This document shows positions 11,501 through 23,060 of a stretch of 64,000 nucleotides of DNA, piece by piece. The notes under the pieces were generated by a model. It searched no databases and was not told the DNA's origin. It saw nothing but the letters and a program-made list of their open reading frames with translations. The DNA comes from Terebella lapidaria (Eukaryota; Annelida; Polychaeta; Terebellida; Terebellidae), in assembly GCA_949152475.1 (NCBI GenBank), contig OX424566.1, forward strand, positions 31,658,423 through 31,722,422. The letters are read 5' to 3'. The translations under genes were made by a program, and so were the position numbers. How positions within the stretch are numbered: position 1 is the stretch's first letter; every line of letters begins with the position of its first letter.

Positions 11501-14500
11501 CTTAGGCATGTGTCACCTCCCCTCCTTAGGCCTGCTTAGGCATGGGTCACGTCCCCACCTTAGGCCTCCTTAGGCATGGGTCACGTCCCCACCTTAGGCC
11601 TCCTTAGGCATGGGTCACCTCCCCACCTTAGGCCTCCTTAGGCATGGGTCACGTCCCCACCTTAGGCCTCCTTAGGCATGGGTCACGTCCCCACCTTAGG
11701 CCTCCTTAGGCATGGGTCACGTCCCCACCTTAGGCCTCCTTAGGCATGGGTCACCTCCCCACCTTAGGCCTCCTCAAGCATTGGTCACCCCCCACCTTAG
11801 GCATGTGTCACCTCCCCTCCTTAGGCCTGCTTAGGCATGGGCCACCTCCCCACCTTAGGCCTGCTTAGGCATGGGTCACGTCCCCACCTTAGGCCTGCTT
11901 AGGCATGGGTCACGTCCCCACCTTAGGCCTCCTTAGGCATGGGTCACCTCCCCACCTTAGGCCTCCTCAAGCATTGGTCACCCCCCACCTTAGGCATGTG
12001 TCACATCCCCTCCTTAGGCCAGCTTAGGCATGGGCCACCTCCCCACCTTAGGCCTGCTTAGGCATGGGTCACGTCCCCACCTTAGGCCTCCCTAGGCATG
12101 GGTCACGTCCCCACCTTAGGCCTCCTTAGGCATGGGTCACCTCCCCACCTTAGGCCTCCTTAGGCATGGGTCACCTCCCCACCTTAGGCCTCCTTAGGCA
12201 TGGGTCACGTCCCCACCTTAGGCCTGCTTAGGCATGGGTCACGTCCCCACCTTAGGCCTCCTTAGGCATGGGTCACGTCCCCACCTTAGGCCTCCTTAGG
12301 CATGGGTCACCTCCCCACCTTAGGCCTCCTTAGGCATGGGTCACATCCCCACCTTAGGCCTCCTTAGGCATGGGTCACGTCCCCACCTTAGGCCTCCTTA
12401 GGCATGGGTCACCTCCCCACCTTAGGCCTCCTTAAGCATTGGTCACCCCCATCTTAGGCCTCCTTAGGCATGTGTCACCTCCCCTCCTTAGGCCTGCTTA
12501 GGCAAGGGTCACCTCCCCACCTTAGGCCTCCTTAAGCATTGGTCACGCCCATCTTAGGCCTCCGTAGGCATGTGTCACCTCCCCTCCTTATGCCTGCTTA
12601 GGCATGGGTCACGTCCCCACCTTAGGCCGCCTTAGGCATGGGTCACGTCCCCACCTTAGGCCTCCATAGGCATGGGTCACGTCCCCACCTTAGGCCTCCT
12701 TAGGCATGGGTCACGTCCCCACCTTAGGCCTCCTTAGGCATGGGTCACCTCCCCACCTTAGGCCTCCTTAGGCATGGGTCACCTCCACGCCTTAGGCCTC
12801 CTTAGGCATGGGTCACCTCCCCACCTTAGGCCTCCTTAGGCATGGGTCACGTCCCCACCTTAGGCCTCCTTAGGCATGGGTCACCTCCCCACCTTAGGCC
12901 TCCTTAGGCATGGGTCACGTCCCCACCTTAGGCCTCCTTAGGCATGGGTCACCTCCCCTCCTTAGGCCTCCTTAAGCATTGGTCACCCCCATCTTAGGCC
13001 TCCTTAGGCATGTGTCACCTCCCCTCCTTAGGCCTGCTTAGGCATGGGTCACGTCCCCACCTTAGGCCTCCTTAGGCATGGGTCACGTCCCCACCTTAGG
13101 CCTCCTTAGGCATGGGTCACCTCCCCACCTTAGGCCTCCTTAGGCATGGGTCACGTCCCCACCTTAGGCCTCCTTAGGCATGGGTCACGTCCCCACCTTA
13201 GGCCTCCTTAGGCATGGGTCACGTCCCCACCTTAGGCCTCCTTAGGCATGGGTCACCTCCCCACCTTAGGCCTCCTCAAGCATTGGTCACCCCCCACCTT
13301 AGGCATGTGTCACCTCCCCTCCTTAGGCCTGCTTAGGCATGGGCCACCTCCCCACCTTAGGCCTGCTTAGGCATGGGTCACGTCCCCACCTTAGGCCTGC
13401 TTAGGCATGGGTCACGTCCCCACCTTAGGCCTCCTTAGGCATGGGTCACCTCCCCACCTTAGGCCTCCTCAAGCATTGGTCACCCCCCACCTTAGGCATG
13501 TGTCACATCCCCTCCTTAGGCCAGCTTAGGCATGGGCCACCTCCCCACCTTAGGCCTGCTTAGGCATGGGTCACGTCCCCACCTTAGGCCTCCCTAGGCA
13601 TGGGTCACGTCCCCACCTTAGGCCTCCTTAGGCATGGGTCACCTCCCCACCTTAGGCCTCCTTAGGCATGGGTCACCTCCCCACCTTAGGCCTCCTTAGG
13701 CATGGGTCACCTCCCCACCTTAGGCCTCCTTAAGCATTGGTCATCCCCATCTTAGGCCTCCTTAGGCTTGTGTCACCTCCCCTCCTTAGGCCTGCTTAGG
13801 CATGGGTCACGTCCCCACCTTAGGCCTCCTTAGGCATGGGTCACGTCCCCACCTTAGGCCTCCTTAGGCATGGGTCACCTCCCCACCTTAGGCCTCCTTA
13901 GGCATGGGTCACCTCCCCACCTTAGGCCTCCTTAGGCATGGGTCACGTCCCCACCTTAGGCCTCCTTAGGCATGGGTCAAGTCCCCACCTTAGGCCTCCT
14001 TAGGCATGGGTCACCTCCCCACCTTAGGCCTCCTCAAGCATTGGTCACCCCCCACCTTAGGCATGTGTCACCTCCCCTCCTTAGGCCTGCTTAGGCATGG
14101 GCCACCTCCCCACCTTAGGCCTGCTTAGGCATGGGTCACGTCCCCACCTTAGGCCTGCTTAGGCATGGGTCACGTCCCCACCTTAGGCCTCCTTAGGCAT
14201 GGGTCACCTCCCCACCTTAGGCCTCCTTAAGCATTGGTCACCCCCACCTTAGGCCTCTTTAGGCATGTGTCACCTCCCCTCCTTAGGCCTGCTTAGGCAT
14301 GGGTCACCTCCCCACCTTAGGCCTGCTTAGGCATGGGTCACGTCCCCACCTTAGGCCTCCTTAGGCATGGGTCACCTCCCCACCTTAGGCCTCCTTAAGC
14401 ATTGGTCACCCCCACCTTAGGCATGTGTCACCTCCCCTCCTTAGGCCTGCTTAGGCAAGGGTCACCTCCCCACCTTAGGCCTGCTTAGGCATGGGTCACG

Positions 14501-14575
14501 TCCCCACCTTAGGCCTCCTTAGGCATGGGTCACGTCCCCACCTTAGGCCTCCTTAGGCATGGGTCAACTCCAATA
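8541..14575. repeat. 34-bp satellite array, ~177 copies, with higher-order structure
   Basis: The monomer is CTTAGGCCTCCTTAGGCATG followed by GGTCAC(C/G)TCCCCAC, 34 bases, repeated head to tail for 6 kb. Variant monomers (CTTAAGCATTGGTCACCCCC, GGCAAGGGTCACC, CTCCACGCC, CTCCATAGGC) recur in the same order. CAAGGGTC occurs near 9298, 11002 and 12502, and CTCCACGCC near 9580, 11284 and 12787, giving higher-order units of about 1.70 and 1.50 kb. 34 is not a multiple of 3 and every unit contains TAG, so it is non-coding. Confidence 0.95.
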
Positions 14576-15410
14576 CTTAGGCCTCCTGGCATGGGTCAAC
14601 TACCCTCCTTAGCAGCTATACACTTCCTTTGGCTGGCTTACATACCCCTGCCGAGGGGGCATGATATTAAATGCAAGGGTCTAGGGTCATTAAATCTGCT
14701 TGTCTTGGCATGTGTTGTATGTATATATTAATTTACGTGCACGAAATGTCGATCTTCCCACCTTGTTCCATGTCATACATGCCAATATCCCTCCTCAGGC
14801 GGGCTTACATACCCCTTCCGAGGCTGGTTTACATACCCCGCCTACGGCTGGAATCCTGTACCCATTTTCCAAACATGCAGATTTTAATGATGTTAATGCA
14901 CTCAAGTGCCTATGATCATCATTACCGCTTCTCTAGGTATGGAACATATGTATATACTCACTCATGTGCATGAAAAGTGAATCGGTCAAGGGTAAATAGA
15001 TGTCTTTTTTCTAAACAACATTTGCGTGTCAACGGAAGCTTTCGAGTGTGATTCAAATATTACCCCGGAACCGCATGTTCTCAAATTCGGAAATTTCAAC
15101 TTTTTTCTTGCTGTAGATAATGAGAAATGCTGTTAATGAAAATTATTGACACCCAAATAATGCTTCTATGCTGAAATATATTTGAAACCCGCACATCACA
15201 AAGGTATTTCATCACAATGCATGACATGCCCCGTTTCGTAAGACTTTTTGAGAGTTATCTCAGAAAATCCAAAAATGAAAACAAGTTTGAACCAGTAGCC
15301 ATCTAAAACTATGCAAGAACAATAATATATGTCATATTTGTTGACAAATTTTACAATCTGAGGGAGTTATAACAATTTTTAGGAGAGGTCGCCTTTTATG
15401 GGTACGATCC
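14576..15410. repeat. Right flank of satellite: ACATACCCC units, then unassigned
   Basis: 14576-14850 has decayed satellite units, then three units of (G)GCTTACATACCCC with (C)CGAGG, echoing 7391-7745. 14851-15410 is AT-rich sequence in which I see nothing recognisable. All of this is absent from the right arm. Confidence 0.55.
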
Positions 15411-15414
15411 TTAT

Positions 15415-15461
<47 letters not shown>

Positions 15462-15707
15462 TATCGATAGGGGTATGTCCGACTTTGGTCGTACTTACCC
15501 CATGGGGTAAGTGCGACTCGCATTTACTTGTTAAACCATTTAATAAGGAAAAGCCAGTATTCCATTTTAGCTTCACGCCGTCCCAAACCCCGACCACGAA
15601 CCCTACTAGGACACCCAGGCCCATAGGAATGAATCCAGATACATTTGTGGTGTTACTAAGATGGCATGACATACCCCATTTATGGGGTATGTCTCCCCAT
15701 CGATATT

Positions 15708-15752
<45 letters not shown>
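15411..15752. mobile_element. MITE bounded by AAT microsatellites
   Basis: The core, 15459-15709 (251 bp), starts ACAATATCGATAGGGG and ends CCCCATCGATATTGT, an 11-bp perfect outer inverted repeat, with GGGGTATGTC/GACATACCCC words repeated inside. Both ends sit in (AAT)n runs (15411-15458 and 15710-15752). 7385-7405 (AACAATAATTGTGGGGGTAT) resembles its left end, suggesting the whole 7.4-15.7 kb block grew from this element family. Confidence 0.65.
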
Positions 15753-15895
15753 GAAAAAATGTTTGAATGTGACAAGTTAAATGAATAATTTTTATTATGT
15801 TGATAAACTCTATACAAGATTTGCAGCCGTGCTACGAACGTTCAGGACACGCCGTCCGTGAATGTGTGCTCTGTGGTTACGCAGTGGCATCTTCT
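15753..15895. other. Palindrome arm segment
   Basis: Inverted match to 32495-32630 (shared words TATACAAGATTTGCAGCCG and CTACGAACGTTCA). Short frames here are not credible. Confidence 0.65.
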
Positions 15896-16572
15896 GGGCA
15901 TAGTACGGTAACTCCCTCAGCCAATCAGCGAGTGTTCACCTCACTTAGGCAATTTAAAGGGAAACTATTGTGTGACATCACCTCATATATCTTTTATGCC
16001 AGATTTATGGACGAATGTGTATTCTTTTGAAAGAACACACTGCTGGGAAATAACAACCTAGTTTTCAAAGCAGTATCTTGTTATCGTTTTTCTCAGGAGA
16101 TGAGGAAGCAAAGGGGTTTTGAATGGCCATCAGCACCCACAATTCGGGTATTTTCACCCCGGGTCCATTCCAGGCAGGATAGCAAAAAATCCCATGTGTC
16201 GCCAAATATATTCATGCTTATCACGCGATGCCCAATACGTCAATTGATAAAAATAGCATAGTGGTTAGGCTGGGATTTTTTTTAGGAAGGTGTTATGGAC
16301 CGTCAAAGTAAGATCATTTAACATTGAGTTGAATGGCCAATATAGTTAATATACTCACTGGGTGGGAGCTTGCCCATAATTCTTGACGAGTCAAATCGGT
16401 AAAAATCTTTCCTCGCAGGGGCTTTGCTCGGCAAAAGTCTTTAATCACAGGGGCATCTGAAAGCCCATGCGACAAAAGATTTTTGCCGAGCAAAGCCCCT
16501 GTGAGGAAAGATTTTTACCGAGTTGACTCGTCAAGAATTATGGGCAAGCTCCCACTCAGTGATACTGTAGCC
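15896..16572. mobile_element. GGGCAG-type MITE, copy C, left-private
   Basis: Starts GGGCATAGTACGGTAA and ends ATACTGTAGCC; related to copies A (24424-24893) and B (25748-26215), which are 470 and 468 bp. The empty site in the right arm reads CATCTTCTAGCACG; here it is CATCTTCT-element-TTTTAGCACG, compatible with a 3-bp target duplication that has mutated. Copy C is longer because another element is nested at 16356-16561. Terminal repeats are imperfect; a Harbinger-like affiliation is a guess from the 3-bp TAA duplication of copy B. Confidence 0.75.
16356..16561. mobile_element. Palindromic CAC-ended MITE nested in copy C
   Basis: A 206-bp element almost entirely inverted repeat. It starts CACTGGGTGGGAGCTTGCCC and ends GGGCAAGCTCCCACTCAGTG. 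Flanks are a perfect 5-bp duplication, ATACT (16351-16355 and 16562-16566). Copies A and B show the near-empty site AATATACAGTAGCC. CAC termini plus a 5-bp duplication is the Transib/RAG-like signature; there is no coding capacity. Confidence 0.8.
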
Positions 16573-18545
16573 TTTTAGCACGCCGTGTATGGTTGGCCAA
16601 ACATGTCATGAATAGCGATATGTAACGGCGTGATGAAAAAAGGGCCCGGCAGGATCAAAATCAAGCCCGGCGGGATGAAAACTGAGCAGGGTGGGTGAGA
16701 ATATAGCGACGGGATAGAAATCGAGCCCGGCGGGATGGAAATGTATCGGCACGATAGAAGAAAGCCCCTCGGGATGTAGCCTAGATGTCCCGGCGGGATA
16801 GTTGCAATGGGTCAGATATCCAAAGCCGTTGCAAGGCATGTAAAGTTAACATTTATTAAAGGGGGAGTTCCGGTATAAAAGGCAGAGGGCAGTGCTGTGC
16901 ACCGTTCAGAATCTGTGGCTCAGAGATGCAGTGAACAGGCAGAACAATGTTTGTCAAATAACTTTTTCCATAGGTCATATTCATGATTACATTTTTGCAA
17001 GGTATCTCAGTTTGGGTAAACAATTTCAAATCTGTTTTTGTTTAGAACATCCACCTATATTTGTGGTGAAAACAGACCATATTAGTTTTGAAGCTGCAAA
17101 TAATTCAAACCCGGTACCTGATGATGTTTCTAAACTCACAGCCAATCAGATTCCTACAAGGCATCAGCCAGCCCAGTTGAAACTTGTTTATAAACAGAAC
17201 CACATGCTTGGAATGTTATCAGTGCTGGCTGTACTAGTATGTGAGAGGGAGAGTACACACTGTACGCTGTCAGGCAGCAGATCCAGCCGCGGACAGAGCT
17301 GCCTTGTCCACTGTCAGCCTGGCTGCTGGGTTATTTTAAATCCCGCTCCAGTCACTCAAATCTCCGGGACTCCCACAAAACCACCCGGTTTCAAATCTCC
17401 GTCTTTAAGTGCTCCTTTATAGAACGTAGTTCTAAGCAAGGGCTCTGTACACTTTACCCCAGTCTAGAATTACAACACAGCTGCCACAATCCGGCGCTAC
17501 ACAATAGCATCCTATTGAATGACTGGTATCCATTTAAAGTTGGAATCAATTTTAAAATCAGCCGGATTTAGCGTTCCTGTTTGTCGCGCAAACTTGAAAG
17601 TACACCTCGAAATAGTCGGGAATATATAGGAAATATGCACAGTACAACAACAGATACTCAGAAAATTGCCGTTAATCAGGCATGAACACAGTGGATAGAG
17701 AATGATCGGCCTGCCTACAATGCTGGTTGTCACAGTATCTAGACAAATACCAATGACGTCATGAGACTGTGTGCAGAACTCGCCCGAAAGGCGGGCCGCT
17801 TTGAGGAAAAAAATGATGCGAGATTGACTGCCCGAGTTCGAGTTTTGACCTGGCAACTCAATTTAGGCATGTAATACACATTTTCAGACCGAAATTTGTA
17901 CGATTCCTCATTCTATAGACAAAATGAAGTTGCCGCAGAATGAATAAATTTTGTCAATTCTAAAAGTGATTATAGCTTTAATCCTGATGAAGATAGATAA
18001 TTAGTGGTGCACACTTGCCTAAGTTAGCGATTGATTAGATACGAATACTGACAAGTTAGCGAAAAAAAATCGCTTTTCGTTAGCCACGGTATTTTGAACA
18101 TGTTCTTTTAGGTGAGAGTTGGTTGGCGAATTGGGATGCTGATTCTGACTTGTTAGAGATCTATCACAGACAAAGCTGCGATTAAAAGCCGCAGCAGACG
18201 AACTGGCATTCCGCTGAGTCGCTAATCGGTCGCAAGTCTGTTGAGATAGGCCCTTTAACAATCACGTGTCAAATATCTCAATGTGGTAATATGGGACATA
18301 AAATGGAGGAAGGTCACTATATTACATATATTACGATGTATTTCCATGTTCATGGGACTACCAGTCCTAGGAACAGAGGTCCCCCGGATTTGCATTACGC
18401 ATCCTACCAATCTTTTTACACCGGACTTGATTCCATCCCGCCGGGACATCTACATCCCGCCGGGCTCGATTTTTATCCCACCGGGCTCAATTTTCATCTC
18501 GCCGTTACGTTAACTATTTATGACACGTTTGGAAAACCATAGCCG
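16573..18545. mobile_element. TIR element with CATCCCGCCGGG subterminal repeats (left copy)
   Basis: Ends are inverted: TGGTTGGCCAAACATGTCAT near 16590 and, reversed at 18540, TGGTTTTCCAAACGTGTCAT. Next to each end is a cluster of about 20-24-bp units containing CATCCCGCCGGGCTCGATTT (16625-16800 in reverse, 18430-18500 forward). It is in both arms (right copy 26219-27865 plus 32460-32490), so it is older than the palindrome. The interior 17410-18250 has no recognisable gene. Confidence 0.6.
16860..17404 (+). mobile_element. TTAA-flanked 545-bp insert, open end to end
   Basis: Left-private: the right arm reads AATAAATGTTAAC without it (27609-27622). TTAA lies on both sides (16856-16859 and 17405-17408). 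Ends AGGGGGAGTT and, reversed, AGACGGAGAT are weakly inverted. TTAA duplication fits piggyBac-like or Kolobok-like insertion. The plus-strand frame through 16892-17422 is open across the whole insert, about 180 codons, but has no early ATG; TATAAAAGG lies at 16874-16882. I do not recognise the peptide. Confidence 0.55.
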
Positions 18546-19427
18546 TGAGCACGCCATAGGCACGCCGTGAGCACGCAGTAGGTCGCCACCTAGAACGCAG
18601 TGAAAACGGTGTTGCACTACACAGTACGGACGCCGTGACATCTTCATCTGGAAAAATATAAATTTTACTCGCCACGATTTTCGTCCTTCTTCCTGCGATC
18701 CCATGGCGTTCTGGGAAAATTAACGACGCTCGGCCAACTCCGTGGGATCCCGTCTAGTGTGATGGCAAATTAACCAACGTACCACATTGATTAAACACCT
18801 GCGAGAACAATGCCAGTATGGTTTAAATTGTGGGACACAATGCTCAACTGTCAGGCTGCCGTAATTGGTGGACATATATCTTTGTTCCGTGATTTTTTTT
18901 CTTAGCAATGGTGACAAAATTCCATTCCAGGAGTAATTCGTTTCTATAGATGCGAATAGCAGTATATACGACAACCAAATATTCAATTGAAAACATGATA
19001 CACAATGTGCTTTGATAGCCGTATCCCATGGCATTAAATGGTCACGGAAGTAAATATGCGACATATGCTATGACAGAACGGTAATGCTGTGAGGTATCAA
19101 AGTATAGAAAAGTATATAAGTAATATTGACAGATTAAAATCAAATGTCTTAAGTCCGAAATCAAGTCCAAGAAGAAAATTTATCTGCGATTCGCTTGAGT
19201 CAATGCCGTTTTTACAGCATGTTGAAATCTCCATTCGTTTAAAATTTACGGCACTTTAGTGAAATTATTCCCTATCGAACTTAACAAATGAATATCAATG
19301 GCACCACACCTGCAGTTTTATCACAAAATAATTTATTAGATATAAAAAACTATATACAATATTCATGTAAAATAGAGCATCACCATAGCAACCATCCATG
19401 GATACAACTCATCCAGCTGATCCTAAG
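18546..19427. other. Innermost part of left palindrome arm
   Basis: Inverted match of 21752-23592 minus the 22093-23060 insert. The segment 18546-18740 is GC-rich (CACGCCGTGAGCACGC) and looks like another old MITE beginning near GTCACACTAGACGGC on the reverse strand. Homology ends at GATCCTAA (19420-19427). No gene seen. Confidence 0.65.
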
Positions 19428-20074
19428 AGGTGACGGGAGTCTCAAAAACCTGGACACGCATTTACATTTCCTTGTAAATGATATTGGGTTGTTCATTGAA
19501 TATGCATGAATGAAGACTGAACCCAGATACCATATCAAAATGTACTGATCCTCAAGTTACTCAGTTCGTGGCTTGTACGACCGGAGAAAATTACAATTGA
19601 ATTTTGAAGAATTTGCCTGTTAGTAATTTGTTCCGTCTAGGAACTGTTGTGGCGAAGTAACGAATTAATGTTTCTTCCTTTCACTTTCACAGTTTTCTCT
19701 CCTCGTGATTGCTCCTAGTCATACAAAGAGTTACCATTTCCTTTCAATACTATCATATTTGGGTAATAGTGTTTAGTTACAACTTTGTGTCAAGTCAAGC
19801 TCGTCCATTGTCTAATTATACACACTTTCACCGATGCATGTGGAGGTTATATGTGAAGGTCAGGTTGACTGCAAAATGCATTGGCTAAAATCCGGAATCG
19901 GGGTGTTTATCGTCATGTGTTGGTGATATTAACATAGAAATGTTTTCTCAATTGAAACACTCACATGTAGCACCCAATCACATAGTATATTGTTGGAAAC
20001 CACATGAGGAAATATTCACATTACACAAAACAACGATAATTTACCACACACAGTACTAGAACAACACAACATAA
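19428..20074. other. Palindrome spacer, left part
   Basis: Unique sequence between the arms. I see no gene or repeat. Confidence 0.5.
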
Positions 20075-21425
20075 TGGACCTTTTCATAGACTTTCTCGCC
20101 AAAATTTCCCGAAAAATGTCAGTTTCCGACCAATCACAAGTGCTCACATTCGAGTCATTTAACGATCGTAAACAAAATCTTTTTAGCAGAAATTAAGCCG
20201 ATTTTCACATCAAAATGGGCGAAATATGAAGTATTTTCATTAGTACAGTTATCATAATTGCAGTTTGTTTTTATTTTATCAATCTGAAACTAAAATAGAA
20301 CGCATTTCGTGATGCGGGTTTAAACGGTCGTTTTGACATAATGCTAAAACCAAGTGCGACTGGCGCGTACAATCTTTAGAAGAAACTGGTCAACCCGCTA
20401 TCCTCCTTGGAACCCAATTACCGTCACGCCATGTTGTTATTTTTTCTTTGTTTCCCGTCAAGCGGGCAGATGAAAAAACCCCAACTATTTTGAGAAAACA
20501 ACACGAAATTTTGGTCGCTAAGAATAAACACAACATGGCCTAATGCACCATCACGTACGGTAATAGTCAAAGCGATATATGTTTGCAAGTTGTATATTGT
20601 AAATTACGAAGGAGCTAGTCCTTCACATTCAAAATGTACAATATTCCACCTGGCGTGAGACAGCGCATGAGAAGAGGCAACTCTGTAGTTGGGTTGTACC
20701 ACGGATTCATTCATACTATCATTACATAGATCTATATCGGACATGAAGTTTACCTACTTTAACATAGATAGGCTATTCAAGATATTACAGTTAATGAATT
20801 AAGTAAATATACAATGAAATGAAAATATTCACAAATAGATATTATAGTCTCGTTATTTTTTTTGCGAATTTGCTAGACAAAATGAGTAAATTTACGGCCA
20901 CATAATTTTCCTGCCAGGTTTTCACGTCATTATTCACGAAAATGCATGAAGTACACAGAAATCAAATGAAAATAATTGCCCAGTATCAGAAAAAATTATT
21001 AAGTCTGCTGTGTAACAATGATTTATAATTGTAGCCTGTTTTCCACACATGAAATGACTGAAAAGGCTCATTCGAGGTCCCGGAGCATTGCATTGAATGT
21101 TTTAAATTTAGTATCATTAAAAATTTGATGCGCAATAGATATGCGTTGATTTACATAAATTCATGCCAAAACATCTACCACGCTAAATCGAATGATGTAA
21201 TATATGTCCACGGTACTACACGCGCTACTAATATAATGCACGCTTATATTCTTTATGGTGGTAGAGGGTCATAGGGTGGTCAAAAGCCACGGAGTTTCAC
21301 GAACGTGGTTGTAGGTTGCCATGAAATGTGAACGAGCAGTCTTCATTGGTTAGTTTGAATTGATGGAATAACCCGACGATTGCCGGATATTCATTGTCTC
21401 CGAGAGGCCTCAGTGAAAAGGTCCA
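20075..21425. mobile_element. TGGACCTTTTCA TIR element at the palindrome centre
   Basis: Starts TGGACCTTTTCATAGA and ends TCAGTGAAAAGGTCCA, giving a 12-bp TIR. Its first ~80 bases (GCCAAAATTTCCCGA, TTCCGACCAATCAC) recur at 49218-49300 and 56993-57070. No transposase frame; no clear target duplication. Confidence 0.6.
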
Positions 21426-21751
21426 CTCCACCACAATATTGGCTAACTCCATGCCAGTTGCCTAGGCCTTATTAACGGTTTTATATTAATATTGATAATT
21501 TTATCTGGTTCTTATATAGCTCTTTATCAATGTTACACACATTATCAAAGTGTTTCACAATCTCAGAGAATTTAGTCCTCTGAGAGTGGTCACTGCCAGG
21601 ATACTGTCTGTCGTTGTCAGAGGGGTCTTTGACATCCCTTCACAACGTTTTTTAGATATAGGACCGCCATTTTATGTGATATCCGAGTCACGGCACATTG
21701 CCAGACGTGAGGGCTGGGAGGAAATCCCTTTACAATTTCCGCAATTAGGAT
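21426..21751. other. Palindrome spacer, right part
   Basis: Unique sequence. A plus-strand frame of about 70 codons (21550-21762) is not recognisable and may be chance. Confidence 0.4.
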
Positions 21752-22092
21752 CTGCTGAATGAGTTGTATCCATGGATGGTTGCTATGGTGATGCTCTATT
21801 TTACATGAATAATGTATAATTTATATTTACCTTATAAATTATTTTGTGAAAAAATAGAGTTTAACTGGTGTGATGCCATTGATTTTTATGTGTTTAGTTC
21901 GATAGGAAATAATTTTATTAAAGCGCCATAACTTTGAAACGAATGGAGATTTCAACACGCTGTAAAAACTGCATTGTCTCAAGCGAATCGCTTTTCTCCA
22001 TGTGGCATAGATAAATATTCTTCTTGGACTTGATTTTGGACTGAGATATTTGATTTTAATCTGTCAATATTACGTATATACCTTTCTATACT
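21752..22092. other. Innermost part of right palindrome arm
   Basis: Mirror of 19110-19427: ATCCATGGATGGTTGCTATG here is the reverse complement of 19384-19403 with few changes. Confidence 0.65.
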
Positions 22093-23060
22093 ACCCCCGT
22101 CACACTGGATTGGCAGTGCCACTACGGTACCACAAAAGTTTTCAGTCAAAACCGTCATCACCGTAGTGACACCTCCAGTAGGGTTTTCGTAATTTTCCCC
22201 TCTTATCAAACGTGAGTTTTTCTTCAGGGTACTACTGAGGATCCAGGGAGGAAGCACGGCGGTGTCACTGCGGACATGGCAATCCTACTGAGTTACCATT
22301 ACGGTTTGGTTGGCGGTTCCACGGCGATAATTGGCGGCAGTAATACTGTGTTGTGGGAAGCATTGAGATGCCACTGAGGTGCTACTAAGGGGATAGCGGT
22401 GCTACTGAGGTGCTACGACGGTGGCACTGCGGCAGCATCCGAAACGAGGCGGCTATATAAAAGGGAGGTGGTTTTCGGAGAAATTCATTGCGTATTTTTG
22501 CTGAAGACGTGTACACTACAGTAATTATGCCAAAACGTACCACAACAAGGAGAAGAGCTACCAAGAAAAGCCCTCCTACTCCCCCTCCACCCTCGGAAGA
22601 GGAGTCTTCCCATGAGGATGGTGCTCTGCTGCTGCTGTTGTTGCTGAATTGTTTTTATCAATGAATCGATCTGAAGTGTTTCAAAACTTTCAGAACACTG
22701 TTGAAATTTATTCAGAAAACCAAAGTTTTTATATGCAAAAATTTGACCGCAGTAGCACCGTGCAAGACCCTCAGTGCAACCTCCGTGCAACCGCAGTGGA
22801 AACGCCATTGCCGTACAGACACCTCAATAACAACGCCACCACCGCCATGTGAACGCAGTGGCATTGCAGTAAGATTGCCTAGTTTTCATGTTCAAAACTT
22901 CCGTCGTGCCACCGCGAAGGTCCGCGGTGTCGACAGTTTTTCGCAGTGCTACGGAGATCAAACGCGGAATAGCCGAGGAACCACGGCTATCATGGCGGTG
23001 CCACGGCGATTTAGATCGTACAAGCCCTGCCGTGACACCGCCAATCCAGTACGTCATACG
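22093..23060. mobile_element. Right-private TIR element with own TATA box
   Basis: Absent from the left arm between TTCTATACT and GATACCTCAC (reverse of 19080-19120). Subterminal inverted words ACTGGATTGGCAGTGCCAC near 22112 and, reversed near 23045, ACTGGATTGGCGGTGTCAC define its ends. Short GC-rich repeats (GGTGTCACTGCGG, GTGCTACTGAGG) crowd both flanks. It retains TATATAAAAGGG at about 22453 and a mini-ORF, suggesting a deletion derivative of a coding transposon. Exact ends are uncertain by about 20 bases. Confidence 0.6.
22527..22664 (+). CDS. 45-residue mini-ORF, probable remnant of transposon protein N-terminus
   Basis: The ATG lies about 70 bases after TATATAAAAGGG. The product is a basic start (MPKRTTTRRR), then a Pro-rich stretch (PPTPPPP), an acidic patch (SEEESSHED) and a run of seven Leu from CTG/TTG codons before the stop. 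The basic-Pro-acidic layout resembles a disordered N-terminus or nuclear signal of a transposon protein. The Leu run may be a triplet expansion (GCT/CTG repeat) at a deletion junction. No family recognised. Confidence 0.3.
   Translation: MPKRTTTRRRATKKSPPTPPPPSEEESSHEDGALLLLLLLNCFYQ

Noticed and set aside
8541..14575. CRISPR array or telomere (TTAGGC words)
   Set aside because: No unique spacers; the repeat is a contiguous 34-bp tandem unit in animal-type DNA. TTAGGC occurs twice per monomer but never as a pure hexamer run.
14525..14973. Plus-strand frames at the end of the satellite
   Set aside because: They run through satellite and ACATACCCC repeats; no conserved motif.
15398..15766. Poly-Ile/Asn frame
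   Set aside because: Translation of (AAT)n microsatellites and a MITE.
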